Positions 48,346-60,843 of a stretch of DNA of 64,000 nucleotides are shown one piece after another. Made by a program: the position numbers and the translations under genes. The notes below the pieces were generated by a model. The model ran no database searches. It was not told the origin of the DNA and worked only from the letters and a program-made list of their open reading frames with translations. This stretch comes from Sipunculus nudus. Taxonomy: Eukaryota; Annelida; Sipuncula; Golfingiida; Sipunculidae. The stretch spans positions 6,042,601 to 6,106,600 of the forward strand of contig CM049319.1 in the NCBI GenBank assembly GCA_026874595.1, read 5' to 3'. Numbering within the stretch: position 1 is the first letter of the stretch; each line of letters starts with the position of its first letter.

Positions 48346-50740
48346 ATAATTATAATGATAAAATATTAATGATAAAGGTAATAATAATATTACGTTATGA
48401 TTGATTTTAATATCATTTTTTTGATATCATTAATTTTAGAATATGCACTAAAAAATACCTGAACATACCCGTACGTTTTTATGAGCCATATTTGGTATAT
48501 TTACATCTGGGTACACGAGAAGACACCACTTAAGCCAAGCCTTTATGTCTGCGGTTTATCTTTTATAAACGTTGTGGTCGCTGACGTGTTCGGACACACA
48601 CATCGACTCGGATGTTGGTTAACATCCTCACCGCTAGACGGCGCTACAATCACCCACTTTTAATCAATCACTATGTGTTTGCCATTTTAGGGGGTAAGGA
48701 ATGGTCACAGTGGAATTTGAATATGAAAATGTGCCTGACGTCATACCCACGTGATGAGTCTTAATTATACTGGTCACGTATACGTAACACCTTCCTGTCA
48801 ATTCAGATTTCGCTGTACATGGTAACGGATCGATGGTATCGTCCGTACCCGCGTCCCAAAACAACATTTATTTTATCTTTATTTTGCAAATACTAATGTG
48901 ACAGGAAACAAATAGAACAAAGTATTGGAAGAAAACACTCAGAATTTCAAATGATATCAACACGAAACACATGTTCATTGCTTGGTCATAAGGCTTCATG
49001 TTAAATATAGCGTTGACATGTACAGTCCACTGTGTTAAATGGTACTTCTTGAATTTTATACATCTAGAAGGAAAAAACAATCTAGTCAACATAAGTTTTG
49101 ATAAGTTAATGATTCACCATTAAACATAATGAAAGTCCTCCCATCGTGCAGCTAAAGATATTGATTAGGTTTGGACAATAAATAGGATTTGAAATTATCA
49201 CAACAGATAATTTTATTTGCCATAAAGACAAAAAGTTTAACCTTCTTAATTAATCTATGCCTCCCTAATAAAAATATATAAATCATCATTGTAAAATTCT
49301 TATTCCGAGGAACTATTCTTGTTAAAAGTTTGATTTTAAACATGCACATTTACGGTAAGTGTAAACTGATTGATGACTCATGTCATCTGTTGTTCTATGC
49401 ACAGAAGCATGAATCATTACAGTGGTATAAATGTTGGCTTTCAGATTTTTCGATCTACATTATAAATATTCCCATGCTATATACTGAGCTCGAAATGAAT
49501 AATGATACTAATAAGTTTTTATGAAGGAAGACAAAACGCCGAAGTCTTCGTTTCCATTTGCTTGCATTCATTAAGTAGTAGCCACGCAGAGAATATTTTC
49601 GTAAATTTGTGGACCTTTTTTTGGCCTAATAGAGTGCCTTCTATACTTAGTGGAAGGTAATTGACGCTCGGCGTTTGTACACAACTAGTTTAATGTCAGC
49701 CTGCATCATTCTGGGCGCAAAGAACTGTATGTATGCGGGGGTTATAATTTATTGATCATAAGTCACTTTGTGTGTGGCCACACCAGCTGATGAATCTTTT
49801 CTCCCTCCTTCCTTCTTACTAGTAGAATGTATCCTTATCCAAAATACTGCAAAGTCCACCGGAAGGTAACTTAAACAAACTATCAAGAGAAATTACAAAC
49901 GCCCAAAAATGTACGCTATAATCTATCAGACGCCGCAGTAAAGCGCTTATGACTCTTTTATTACTGATAGAGACCTTATGAACACGAGCTCAGTGTCTTT
50001 TGATTAATATTTTACCGACAACCGCAGGCGTTTCTGCAGAACCAAGATGAGCAAGCCACAAAGTAAACATGGGCAGCGCGAAGTCGTCTGCCGTGATCTG
50101 ATTGGTTGCTTTTAATGGATGGCTTACATCATTGAAGGGTCAGTCGTCCCACACGCTGCCACCCGTACCAAGTGACCTCATGTCGATTACATCAGCGAAA
50201 AGAGGGAAAACCCACTGCCTCACACTTATGCTATTGACAAATCGCCTGGAATTTCAGAAGGAATTAACTTTCATACACGATTACCCACTCAAAAATGTTA
50301 TATATATATATAGCAGGAATATTACAAGGAACATTTTATCAAACGCCATAAAAGAAATGAAACTAAAAGTACTTTGATCTGTTTCCATTTTTATCTTTGA
50401 TAAATATATTGATGCCACGTGACAGAATCTGCACGGATTGACCTCTGCCCTTCTTCCCGGGTTAACGCCCACTTAGATATCATCTGATGAGGATTTAGGA
50501 ATGATCCTGTAATAACAAGCATCTTGGCCCTGTAAATGTTTTATCATCTCCACCTTATCTTGAGACCAGTGCCTGGTAATCATGTGAACATGTGCTTCTC
50601 TCATAGCCAGCTGATATCAGTTAATTAACTGCCTGGTGCACAGATGGATTTTTTTTTATCGGTTTATCTTTTTATCGCTTAGCTACAGATATAATACATA
50701 ACTCATGCACTGCACTAAGTTTTAACGATATGCGCAACAC

Positions 50741-50746
<6 letters not shown>
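48346..50746. other. Non-coding stretch with one CRE octamer
   Basis: A TGACGTCA at 48736-48743 is followed 5 bp later by CACGTG. Open frames (48481-48663, 48868-49092, 50102-50377 and others) are unrecognised. Confidence 0.5.
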
Positions 50747-50771
<25 letters not shown>

Positions 50772-50772
50772 C
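50747..50772. repeat. (GA)n microsatellite
   Basis: GA dinucleotide tract. Confidence 0.95.
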
Positions 50773-50935
50773 ATTAGTGCGTCCCTTGACGCCATATGTT
50801 TATTTCTATCTAAATGGTTTAACTGAAGGCAGTTCTTGTGACCTGCTCGCTGGCGCTACCTAGTGTCGTTTAGATCAACCATAATAACTCCACCGAGCCG
50901 TTCCGTCATCTTTCATGAGATCTTGTTCGGGTTGG

Positions 50936-50982
50936 AAGTGTGTGCGTGTGTGTGCATGTGTGTGTGTGGGGGGGGGGGGGGG
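50936..50982. repeat. (GT)n followed by poly-G (15)
   Basis: A GT-rich tract grades into 15 G at 50968-50982, the same pairing of dinucleotide tract and G/C run seen at 12.0 and 30.3 kb. Confidence 0.9.
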
Positions 50983-51568
50983 TAACCCTATAAAAAATCC
51001 ATAAGAATAGGAAAAAAAGAAACACAATAAAACTGCTATGATAAGACGTTTCTCTAGGTTTGTTCTCTTGCAATGTTTACTGTATCTAATTTCCACATCA
51101 TCGATAAAATGCAATGGCCTCACACCATCACCATTCAAAGGGGATAAATCCGATAGACGCTGAGCATCATGTGCCATTGGTAACTTTTAAATACTCATTT
51201 TTTTTATTTACGCTTCGGTTGTGCTGTAGTCAATACTTGATATCGACATTGACATGTATTGTCGTGTTGTACTGTGTATACGTATGCGCGCCATGTTTAT
51301 CATACCGGTGGTCGTTTTGTTAACTTGGCCGGGACATCGTGGATGACGTGTACCTCTCATCTGGTCACTGAGTGCATTTCCCTGCTGTATACATTCTAGA
51401 GTTTATGACTCATGAACCACACCCTCCTTCGTGCCTCGTGGGCCAATGATTGTGGGGACATATAAGGGCGTCCTCAGCGATACTACCTCTCCACCCAACC
51501 CTCCCCTCCTATCCTCCGTTATAATATCTTTCTGATTTAATTTGATTTTCTCACACACCGATATACAG

Positions 51569-51573
<5 letters not shown>
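50983..51573. other. Non-coding stretch
   Basis: No gene recognised; small overlapping frames on both strands at 50875-51323. Confidence 0.5.

Positions 51574-51640
<67 letters not shown>
51574..51640. repeat. (AT)n microsatellite
   Basis: Long AT dinucleotide tract. It generates artificial poly-(YI) open frames on the minus strand. Confidence 0.95.
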
Positions 51641-52013
51641 CTTTCAGGAACGAGGGTGTAAGCGTCTGTGAGGCTCGAATGCTCACTCGGACGCTCGGTT
51701 TTTGGGGTCCAAGCGTAAGACAGACGCGTGAAATTTCGCTCTGTTGACCAATTTGGCTCTTGCAAAAGTTACATAGAAAACACACTGTTATGTAAAAACT
51801 GTGCTTCCAACTAACCCTAAGTTTTCACTCAATTCACTTAATCATAAATTTTCTGGTAATAAAATGAAACGGAACTCACGTAAATAACAAAAAATAAATT
51901 TGAACAAAAAAAAAACTTCTAAATTTCCTAATTCCCTTATATAGTGCGCCAAGATTTTGTCCGGAGCGTCCTGAAATCTTCAAATTTTCTTTCTATAGTG
52001 AAAGCCCTGAATC

Positions 52014-52019
<6 letters not shown>
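51641..52019. other. Non-coding stretch
   Basis: Nothing recognised between two TA tracts. Confidence 0.55.
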
Positions 52020-52090
<71 letters not shown>

Positions 52091-52109
52091 ATACATGTAT
52101 ATATATAAA
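52020..52109. repeat. (TA)n microsatellite
   Basis: Long TA tract with small interruptions near its right end. Confidence 0.95.
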
Positions 52110-52312
52110 ATCAAAATAATACATTAAGGTTCAATACATCACAGGGAAAGTGCTCTACCGTACGGGGAGCATTAAAAATATTATTATACTATGTGTATAG
52201 TTTCATAGTAAATTCACACATGATCATTTCAGTTTATACCTGAAGAGTGGTCCGGCTGGCAAGCTGAACTCACGAAACTGTACTGTAGTACATTATGAAA
52301 TAAAGCTAACTA

Positions 52313-52313
52313 T

Positions 52314-52381
<68 letters not shown>
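52313..52381. repeat. (AC)n-(AT)n compound microsatellite
   Basis: A short CA run followed by a long TA tract. Confidence 0.95.
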
Positions 52382-52384
<3 letters not shown>

Positions 52385-52687
52385 CGCTTTCCCTTGCCCC
52401 GACAAAATATTCCAAGGGATATGTAATTATGGCAGTAAAAAACTACAGTAAAAATACGGCTGCTAATACTAGTATATACTCACGGTATGACATCACTTAA
52501 TACTGAACATGTGAGAGTTAATAATCACAGGTATGACTCACAGTCAAGTATAAGACATATGGCCATCCAGGGTTCACTTAATCCCAGGGTTTAGAGAAAA
52601 ATTTAACCAATTACTAACAGTTACTAGATGACTCCCAAAGCGTATATACTCACCCGATTGGCAATACAAGTAAAGTAATACTTACCC
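52382..52687. other. Non-coding stretch
   Basis: Nothing recognised. Confidence 0.55.
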
Positions 52688-52774
52688 AGGGAAATAATAA
52701 TAATAATTATGATAATACTTATTATAATAATAATTATTATTATATTATTATTATATAATTATTATGATAATACT

Positions 52775-52829
<55 letters not shown>

Positions 52830-52830
52830 T

Positions 52831-52887
<57 letters not shown>

Positions 52888-52888
52888 T

Positions 52889-52986
<98 letters not shown>
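52688..52986. repeat. (TAA)n-(TTA)n inverted trinucleotide tract
   Basis: About 300 bp of ATA/TAA units. At about 52930 the perfect (AAT)n tract switches to (ATT)n for about 56 bp, giving a long palindrome that could extrude as a hairpin. An (ATAATTATTATTAT)-like patch at the left end shows a second switch. Confidence 0.95.
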
Positions 52987-53534
52987 CATAAAAATCCTCA
53001 CATTAAACAATTTTTATTAGAATTTATTTTGTTTATGGTTCACTTTTATTACACCACGTTGGAGCATTGCTTTAAACAAAGTAAGTGACTTCTGACGATA
53101 ATGTGAAATTATTACATGCAATATTATATAACGCTTACCCCTGTCATCAAAGGCTAATTATGGACTGCCAGGCAGATTATACCACTTTGGATAAAAGTTG
53201 TGATAAGCTGTGGTAACGAGAACTGTGCAACCGATTGCCGTGTTCCTGTACCCATCTAAGGTCAATTAGTGTATACAAACAATTTGTGTATGGTCAGGTT
53301 TAGATCAATATAAAAAAACTAGAGCGTACCATGGCTTAGCTCTCGTGTGTGCGTCACTGATGTTTAAACACCTGGATAGTACTGATGATGTGGTAATATG
53401 TGCATATGATTCATGCGGATGTAGTATATTGTAAAAGGGAGTACTGTTAAAGGTTTCGAAAGACAAAAGGTATTGTTGATATAGGTTGGTTTGGGTGCTT
53501 TTATATTTGGACGTGTGTGCAGTTCCACAGCCTG

Positions 53535-53536
<2 letters not shown>
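52987..53536. other. Non-coding stretch
   Basis: Nothing recognised; the 105-codon minus frame at 53305-53622 runs into the TA tract and is an artefact. Confidence 0.55.

Positions 53537-53585
<49 letters not shown>
53537..53585. repeat. (TA)n microsatellite
   Basis: Uninterrupted TA dinucleotide tract. Confidence 0.95.
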
Positions 53586-53589
<4 letters not shown>

Positions 53590-53871
53590 GGTTCCGCCCA
53601 TAGGCATGGGCACGCTTTCCATGTTAAAATTTAGACTTCACCAAAGGTCGTTAATTAAAAGATAATTATAATTAACATATAACTATATCTTTTGTCTTTG
53701 TTCCCTGACTGATAAACCAAACAATATTTATTTTTTTTTTTGTTCCGTTGATGTCCAGGTATTTATACAAACCAATGGACACCATGGGGGTATGACGTCA
53801 TTCATGTTTCTAGAATTACTAATAATGAACAATGCAGTGGTCCAGCCGTCATTACGGCGTCCTCTGTACTT

Positions 53872-54080
53872 TTAATGATGTTAGTGTGTGGCGGTAACAT
53901 AAACCTACACCCACGTGACCTTATGACGTCACGGATGGTACTAGAAAATCTAAAAATAAGCAACATGAGACTCCACATGAAAGGATAAAGTCTGGCCTAT
54001 GGTTAATGATGTTAAAGACGGCGGTAACCCAGACCTGCACCTCGATGGCCACGTGACGTTTTAGATGGTCTTTACAGCGG
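53872..54080. repeat. Diverged tandem duplication (131 bp offset) with CRE and E-box motifs
   Basis: TTAATGATGTTA starts at 53872 and at 54003. After each comes GGCGGTAAC, then AC-CTRCACC, CCACGTGAC, and GATGGT in the same order. The first copy has a full TGACGTCA (53924-53931) next to CACGTG; the second keeps CACGTGACG but has lost the full CRE. Another CRE lies just upstream at 53793-53800. Confidence 0.7.
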
Positions 54081-56154
54081 TCATAGTACGTACATGTCAA
54101 TAATGTGGGTATTCTTTTTACACAGACACACTCGTTCCTCTCGTTCAAAAGATATTCATTTCACTGTGTGGTGATTCAAGAACATCCGTACAATAATGTG
54201 TTAATTTTAACGTGTAAGACGCATATGTGGTGCATCATACAACAACATTACTACATTAATATGGGTAGTTATTTTAACAAACAGATACAAGAATATTCCG
54301 GAATAGGGTTTTTCATTTTTCCGCGTAGTAATACAGGAACAATTTTAACAACGTTTGTCATGATTTCCCTGCGCTGGGATACGGGTAAACAATGCAGCCT
54401 CGTTCTCAGGAACGGAGGAATGGAGTAAGCAGTGTAAGCTGCAATACGTTGCCTAAGCTGGTGGTTAAGTTATTCTTTAGTTCCTTAATTTTATAAATGA
54501 GGATTTCACATGGGAAACTTTGAATATAACAATATTAACCAACTTAATTTAAGTAAAACAGTATGAACTAATAGCCACCCTTTACACAGACTTTACCCAT
54601 TAAGTTAAGGACATGTTTTAACATTAAAATTCACGTCGTAGAGAATGACATTACTCAGACACATAAACAAGGAACACATAAACATTGGGAAATTGTAACT
54701 CAGAATAAAAAAAATCTGACATCTGGCTGATTGAATCTTTAAACCAAACAGCTGTGTATTCCCTCGCTTTCAGTCTCAAGATTAAGTAGTAACGGTTTAA
54801 TCAGCGTTTTGTTGTCAGTTGCCTGAAAAAAAATGAAAAGTTCATTTTAATAAACGTAACACGCAAATTTCAACAGTGCTATAAAACCATACTTTAACAC
54901 AGACCATGGAAAAAAGGCAAAGAATTCTTTACCAAGCATGGAGATTAGTTACGCCCGGTAAATTGAGTAATAAATCAGAGATGCTTGTACAGTAAGCGAG
55001 TTCCAAATAAAATCCCATAAATCTGTCTCTGCTCTTCTTTTAGCTGTCACAATATAACAATACATGTACCACTGGGTGTCTGTAGAAAAAACCTCAGTTG
55101 TGACACAGGGATTCTTCGGTTGTTTCTAGTTTCTTTTACATATCTGCAATCTGTGCAAGTAAGTCAAAAGTTTATAAAGACCTGCAAACCGTTAATACCG
55201 CTGCTCTCGTGTGTGAAGGCAGTAAATGACTGCCTGCTTGAAAAACTGCAGGCAAACAACTAGTGCCCCATAGCGTCCAGCCTGACCAGCCTATTCATTG
55301 AACACAGCAGTGTGGGCACTGGACATAGTGTTTTTAATTTCCGATCATCCTGATACTTATTATTCATCATATTTATTTTTCCGTGCTAAACCATAATGCA
55401 GAACATGAAAAGACATAAGAAAATTCTGCATTCGGTACAGTTTGCATTAGAGTGTGATCTTGATGATATAACGGGAAACTTACACAGGGTCTTTATTATT
55501 GATAAACATCATATTTTGCAAGTTTCCTTGAATTATGATACATTTTGGTACGAAACAATTGTAACCTCGTATTTATTTAATGATCATATTAATTAAAGAG
55601 ATTCCAAAGAGCGTATAAACTAACAAAGTGGGGACTATCAGTTTCGTCCGTGTTAATGAGTGGCCGGCTGAATCACGCTTGCCTGCACAAACAAGCTTTC
55701 GGCTGCGCCAGCCGGTCGTTTTTCTCCTCCATCTACACGAGAAGCTGCATTAGCGATATCCCGTATTAAAAGAAGGTTGAAAACAGTCCGAATGTACACA
55801 TCTGATTTAACAAAGCCTGATAGACTGATACCCGCATTATAAATTTCATAAGCTTCGCTTGCCTCTTGATTTCGATTGAATCTTCATTTTCAACAACGTA
55901 CCTGTGTTTTCAATTTACCTAAGATGGGTGTTCTCTGTGTCCTGACAAAAACTTATAGGTTTGGAACCATGCGTAACAGCTTATCTTTATTTTTTTTAAA
56001 AATCTTTACAGTTACCAACGTTCAAATCTTTTTTTTCTCGCTAAAAATGTCCATACGAATGGAGACCTTACATTTCCAGAACGATATTGGCCAGACTTTG
56101 TGTACAGTTTAAAAGAACCATCCACATTATAGTGAACAGTAAGGCAAACCAAGT
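54081..56154. other. Non-coding stretch, nothing recognised
   Basis: Open frames at 54105-54428 (107 codons), 55396-55596 and 55876-56112 have no recognisable domains, no flanking splice signals that stand out and AT-driven composition. Confidence 0.5.
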
Positions 56155-56359
56155 GGTATGGTTCTCAGGCACTGCCCGCTTCAATTTTAATCCCCGCATC
56201 AAATATTTTGATTTTAATTTATATCTTTCAGGAAGATAATACAATTTTGATAAGAATTCCTTAGCTATGTAGTGTTTGTACCTGTTTAGCAGAAAAAAAT
56301 TGTTATTTTCATGTCTTTCCCTGATCATACCACATTTCCATCGAATCATAAAAAGAAAA

Positions 56360-56399
<40 letters not shown>

Positions 56400-56442
56400 C
56401 CCGCCCCCACTGATTTGTGAAAAAGTGTCTGAGAACCATACC
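56155..56442. mobile_element. Short inverted-repeat element with internal poly-A, 288 bp
   Basis: The left end reads GGTATGGTTCTCAGGCACT and the reverse-complemented right end reads GGTATGGTTCTCAGACACT, 18 of 19 matching. The interior holds a 34-bp A run at 56363-56396. The 123-codon minus-strand frame that crosses it contains an artificial poly-F segment. No clear target duplication was found and the class is unknown. Confidence 0.65.
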
Positions 56443-57201
56443 TTTTTTTGGCCTACGGTAAAAATAAAACTTGCAATAATGTCTGGCTTTTTTTGTTTAA
56501 TAACATTATATGCTTTATGGTATTACCGAATATCTACGGTATCACCAGAGGGTGTCACGTATGCATGTGTGTGAAGAACGGCCATGATGGAATGAACTGG
56601 GAAATTGATTCTTGTATTTAATGTAAGAATTATTTTCTATTAAAAACAATTCCATCGCAAAGTTTGTAGACACAGAAAAATAGAGTTGCACCCCTGTGAT
56701 TACATGAAGAGAATTAATGATATCGTCCATACTTTGGTATCGTGAGTACAATGAATTTCAGGTACTTTTCATGAATTAAAGATGGACTGAACAAATTATA
56801 TAAATGGAACTTTAACGTTTTACCAATATATGTTCATTTATGAATGTGTTAAAGCCAAAGACCTTGCAGGTTTTCTAATTTCTAATATAATCTACCACTT
56901 CGGTCATTTCAACCGGTTTAACCGGTGTAGTATATTAGTTATTTAATTATCACGGAAAAAAAAACAGTGAAATGACAATGAGTTTACTCCATCACTTAAA
57001 ATAACCTGGTTATACTAAAAACGACCATAGAGGGTCGTGGTTCAGATAAACATCAACTGTCATGTTGACGCATCCTGCCGGTGAATGCTTAGGTCAACGA
57101 GTGTATATCAGCAACTTTGAACACGGCCAGGTTTGTATTAAGACAATAAAAAAAAACACTGCTTGGTATTGTCGGGGTTGCCCTGCTTGTGAGTCAAAGA
57201 T

Positions 57202-57204
<3 letters not shown>
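56443..57204. other. Non-coding stretch
   Basis: Nothing recognised. Confidence 0.55.
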
Positions 57205-57250
<46 letters not shown>

Positions 57251-57251
57251 T
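57205..57251. repeat. (TA)n microsatellite
   Basis: TA dinucleotide tract, then TATG/TATT repeats. Confidence 0.95.
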
Positions 57252-58315
57252 ATGTATGTATGTATTTATTTATTTAAATATATTACAACAGCATAGCTCA
57301 TTAAGCCCGTGTTTTTTTTTCAATGAGGTCCTGCAACAATTTAAAACATGAGATCAAATAAATAGAAAAGACATAACGGCACGAGTACAGTATGAGGATA
57401 GGGGATATACATGTATGTGTGCGTGCTGGTAGTGGTTGTTTTTGTACATATAATTCAGTCGGACAAATGTATTATAAAAGAGAACATTATTAAAGGATAA
57501 ACTAAATTGACAACAGTGTATGTAATACAGTTAAAAAATTTTAAAAAATGTTAATATACGATATGACAGGTATTGATTTGATGATTTAATGTTTCCGGTG
57601 CAAGTGTGTATGGGTGCACGTGTATGAGCACATTACTGTAGTTACTAGTATAGAAACAAGTGAGTCAGATGCCTTCCCTGAAAAAATAATTATTAAATGA
57701 TTTATGGAAAAATTAGCTCACGATTAGTACTAATAAAACAGCTAACGTGCGTTATATAAATATAGATGTACGGCATGTAGACGCCAAATCGGAAACCCCA
57801 GTCGGCTCTTTATAGCCTTGTAACCCTTTCCCCGTTCGGTTAATGTTATATGTACTCCCTAGCGTATCAGATAATATTACAGGACCGTTCAAATAACCAT
57901 TTTTTATATTCCTTGTTTTAGGGGTCGAACCTCTTTTTTTTTGCGGCGAGTAAAAGGAAAACCACTTTTATTATTACTATCTCCCACTTAGCGTAATGGA
58001 AGCATTATAAGTTTTAGTTAAGTTTCTCTGGTATCATTAGAAAAGAAAAAAAATATTTGTATATAACATGGTTCTTACCTGCCCGGTGGTTCAATAGATA
58101 AGTTATTTACAAGTATAACTTCCTTTAATATTCAAAAAAGGACTGTAAAAACTTTTTGTATTTAAGGATCTGCAAATGTAATTTATTGTACTCGCCACTG
58201 AATATGTCCTCGATTTGTTCAAAATGGGTCCGACAATTTGATGTCATATGACATCATTTAAGTTTTTAGAAAGATTAATAAAGAAAAAAAAAAGTTGTCC
58301 TTTAGTCAATATATA
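57252..58315. other. Non-coding stretch
   Basis: No gene recognised. Confidence 0.55.
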
Positions 58316-58497
58316 CGGTGGAACCCCCGCCTCGTTACCACCCCACAATTATGAACACCCCCACAATTATACCAACTTTTTTGGCCCCGAATATATGATC
58401 CAGGTAACTTAGAATTTCACAAATACGACCACACCCTAAATTACGACCACTTTGGTCAGTCCCAAAGGTGATCGTTATTATGGGATTCAATTTACAG
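58316..58497. mobile_element. Decayed pogo/Tigger-type MITE
   Basis: The left end CGGTGGAACCCCCGCCTCG follows TA and matches the CAGT-x-x-AA-x-CC terminal form with one change. The reverse-complemented right end CTGTAAATTGAATCCC is a diverged counterpart. The interior has CACAATTAT repeated and TACGACCAC strings. Confidence 0.5.
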
Positions 58498-59159
58498 CGC
58501 CAGTTCGTGCGTAGAGGTTACAAAAACCAACGAGTCCTAATGACGTCATGGATTTCCTGGAAGAGGTAAAAGTTATCAAAACAACTGTCCGCGTGGCATG
58601 CTTCACTGTGTCCGGTTCACGGTTATTATGTTAATAGTGACGAATAGATGAAGGTAATTACACTCATATAATAATATCATTTCTGGTATAATAATTGGTC
58701 CGATAAAAACTCATAAATTATATACTCAGTAACTGCTTGCTGACGCAATTAGCGTCATGGCCAGCATTACTCAATAATTGGACAATAATGAGTAAGATGA
58801 GAGATTAATAATACAAGCGAAAAATAGCAAAACAACATTAGGAATATCCTCGGTTTAAAAATACGAGGCTGAACTAAGTGAATTCCAGGGCCTTGTTAGG
58901 TTAGATTAGTGCTCAGGTCAAATAAGCTGTATCCAACACTGTTGCTCTTCTTGTTCAATGTTACGTAGTAACTAGGCTTACACTTTGAAATTTACAGGGG
59001 AGTGTGCCTTGCGCTCCCATCAATGTCTTCCTGTATTTTCAAGTATGTTTGCTTATGTTCACCGGTCAACCCGTCAATAGGTAATTTTTTTATATATTAT
59101 TTGGAAAATGACGAATAATATTTCGGACTCATTTAATGTTCTCTTGGGTCCTCTTCAAA
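58498..59159. other. Non-coding stretch with one CRE octamer
   Basis: TGACGTCA at 58541-58548. No gene recognised. Confidence 0.5.
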
Positions 59160-59600
59160 TTTGAGGGGCCTATTATGATATTTAACGTATGTCAACTTAA
59201 GAAAATCCCTTGAACCGTTCATAAAAAGTAAAAAAACACCATTCCAACCACACACTGTCTGTTCATTGTGTTTATATCCACATGTTTACAGCCTGTGGGG
59301 GGGGGGGGGGGCTGTCAAAATAATCAAAACACATTCAACAAGTACATCTGGTGGCAAGTAAGACGGACCAGAGTTTTCCAAAGGGCATTTTTACAACTTA
59401 GGACCTTTCAACTTCTGCATATAGGCAGCTTACCATCTTAGGTGACATAGTTTTTCCATTTGTCAACATTACTTTGTTTACTAACAACTTGTTTGTATAC
59501 AAGCTCATACATCAGCCACAGAGGTGTTATGGAAACTTTTCCGTACAAGAATTACCTCGTGTTCATTGGATATGTACGCAGTAAACACGACATCACAATA
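59160..59600 (+). repeat. Dispersed repeat copy B (paralogue near 1.9-2.3 kb)
   Basis: Aligns by eye with 1912-2330 in the same orientation; see that entry for the shared landmarks. The poly-G run here is 15 bp (59297-59311). The minus-strand frame at 59505-59735 overlaps its right end and is unrecognised. Confidence 0.65.
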
Positions 59601-60558
59601 ATTGTGTAGATAAGGTAGGTGCATTGCTAGCTTTAAGATGACGGAAGTAAACTTGAATAATTCATACAATCCTGGATATAAAGCGTCTACATTATTGTAC
59701 GATAAATACGAGAACACGGAACAATCACGAAACACTGAAAATGGATAAAAATCACGAAAGTTTAACCTCCCGAATGTGAGAGGCTAATAGTAAGCTGGTA
59801 ACAAAATAGACAGTAATACGTTCTTGTTTCGAGGATTTTAAAGGTACTTACATAGGCGCTTGAATCCCCTTAATATGTATATATTACCTCAATAAAGATC
59901 GAGATAATAAAATGTCAAAATATCCATCAGTGTTATATGATATGTGTATTATAAACATATTAATAATAGATATTTACTATTACTAGTTATTATTAGTTGA
60001 CAGAAGGATATATTTCTGTATTGCAGTAGTTATATGATCACAAAAGGCTTTGTATTTAAGTATTCATTTAAGGATCCACAAAAGGCATCATATTTAGGAT
60101 AAAAGCGCCCTTGGTACAGATTTTCATAGATCCGTGATGAAATCGATATGACATTATAGAAGACACGCCGTGGTTATGACGTCATTGTGGTCGACAAAGT
60201 GACGTAAGCATGCATTAAAAACAATGAGTAATCCAGGCACCGCAAGCAACCCATTAGCCATACAGTCATACATCAACGATTCGGCAAGGCGTGAATACAA
60301 GACTGAGTAGGCATTGTATCTGTTTATATCAGCAAACATACCATTTTTAATATTTTATTTTGATTTGGCGTAACATTATCATTATCTTTTTATGGACAAA
60401 TGTTGAGGGATGTCACACAATGAACATTTAGTAACTGTTAGTCGGTTATGCCTCCATTTTGATTATAGATAGCTGATTAACAGGCTGTCGCCGGTAATGT
60501 TTATAATACGGTGAATGTGTGTTTAAATATGTATTATTTTATATGTATTAATGTATGT
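59601..60558. other. Non-coding stretch with one CRE octamer
   Basis: TGACGTCA at 60177-60184. No gene recognised. Confidence 0.5.

Positions 60559-60604
<46 letters not shown>
60559..60604. repeat. (AC)n-(AT)n compound microsatellite
   Basis: CA run followed by a TA run. Confidence 0.95.
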
Positions 60605-60607
<3 letters not shown>

Positions 60608-60747
60608 CTAGTTATAACTAAACTAAGTTTTCTGCAGGCATTTCATGAAATTAGTTTAGTTCTTTCTATCCAACATAGAAATGCTCTGGTCACCCATCGA
60701 GCACTCCGCCATCAGTTTTTGCAACAAATGATGACTATATACAATTG

Positions 60748-60797
<50 letters not shown>

Positions 60798-60798
60798 T

Positions 60799-60842
<44 letters not shown>
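60748..60842. repeat. (TA)n-(AG)n compound microsatellite
   Basis: TA tracts with one interruption, then AG from about 60803 to 60842. The 98-codon frame over this region is repeat-derived. Confidence 0.95.

Positions 60843-60843
<1 letters not shown>

Noticed and set aside
51403-51785. Minus-strand frames of 120 and 82 codons
   Set aside because: Their length comes from reading through a TA microsatellite (poly-YI).
56068-56439. 123-codon minus-strand frame
   Set aside because: It crosses an inverted-repeat element and a poly-A tract (poly-F in translation).
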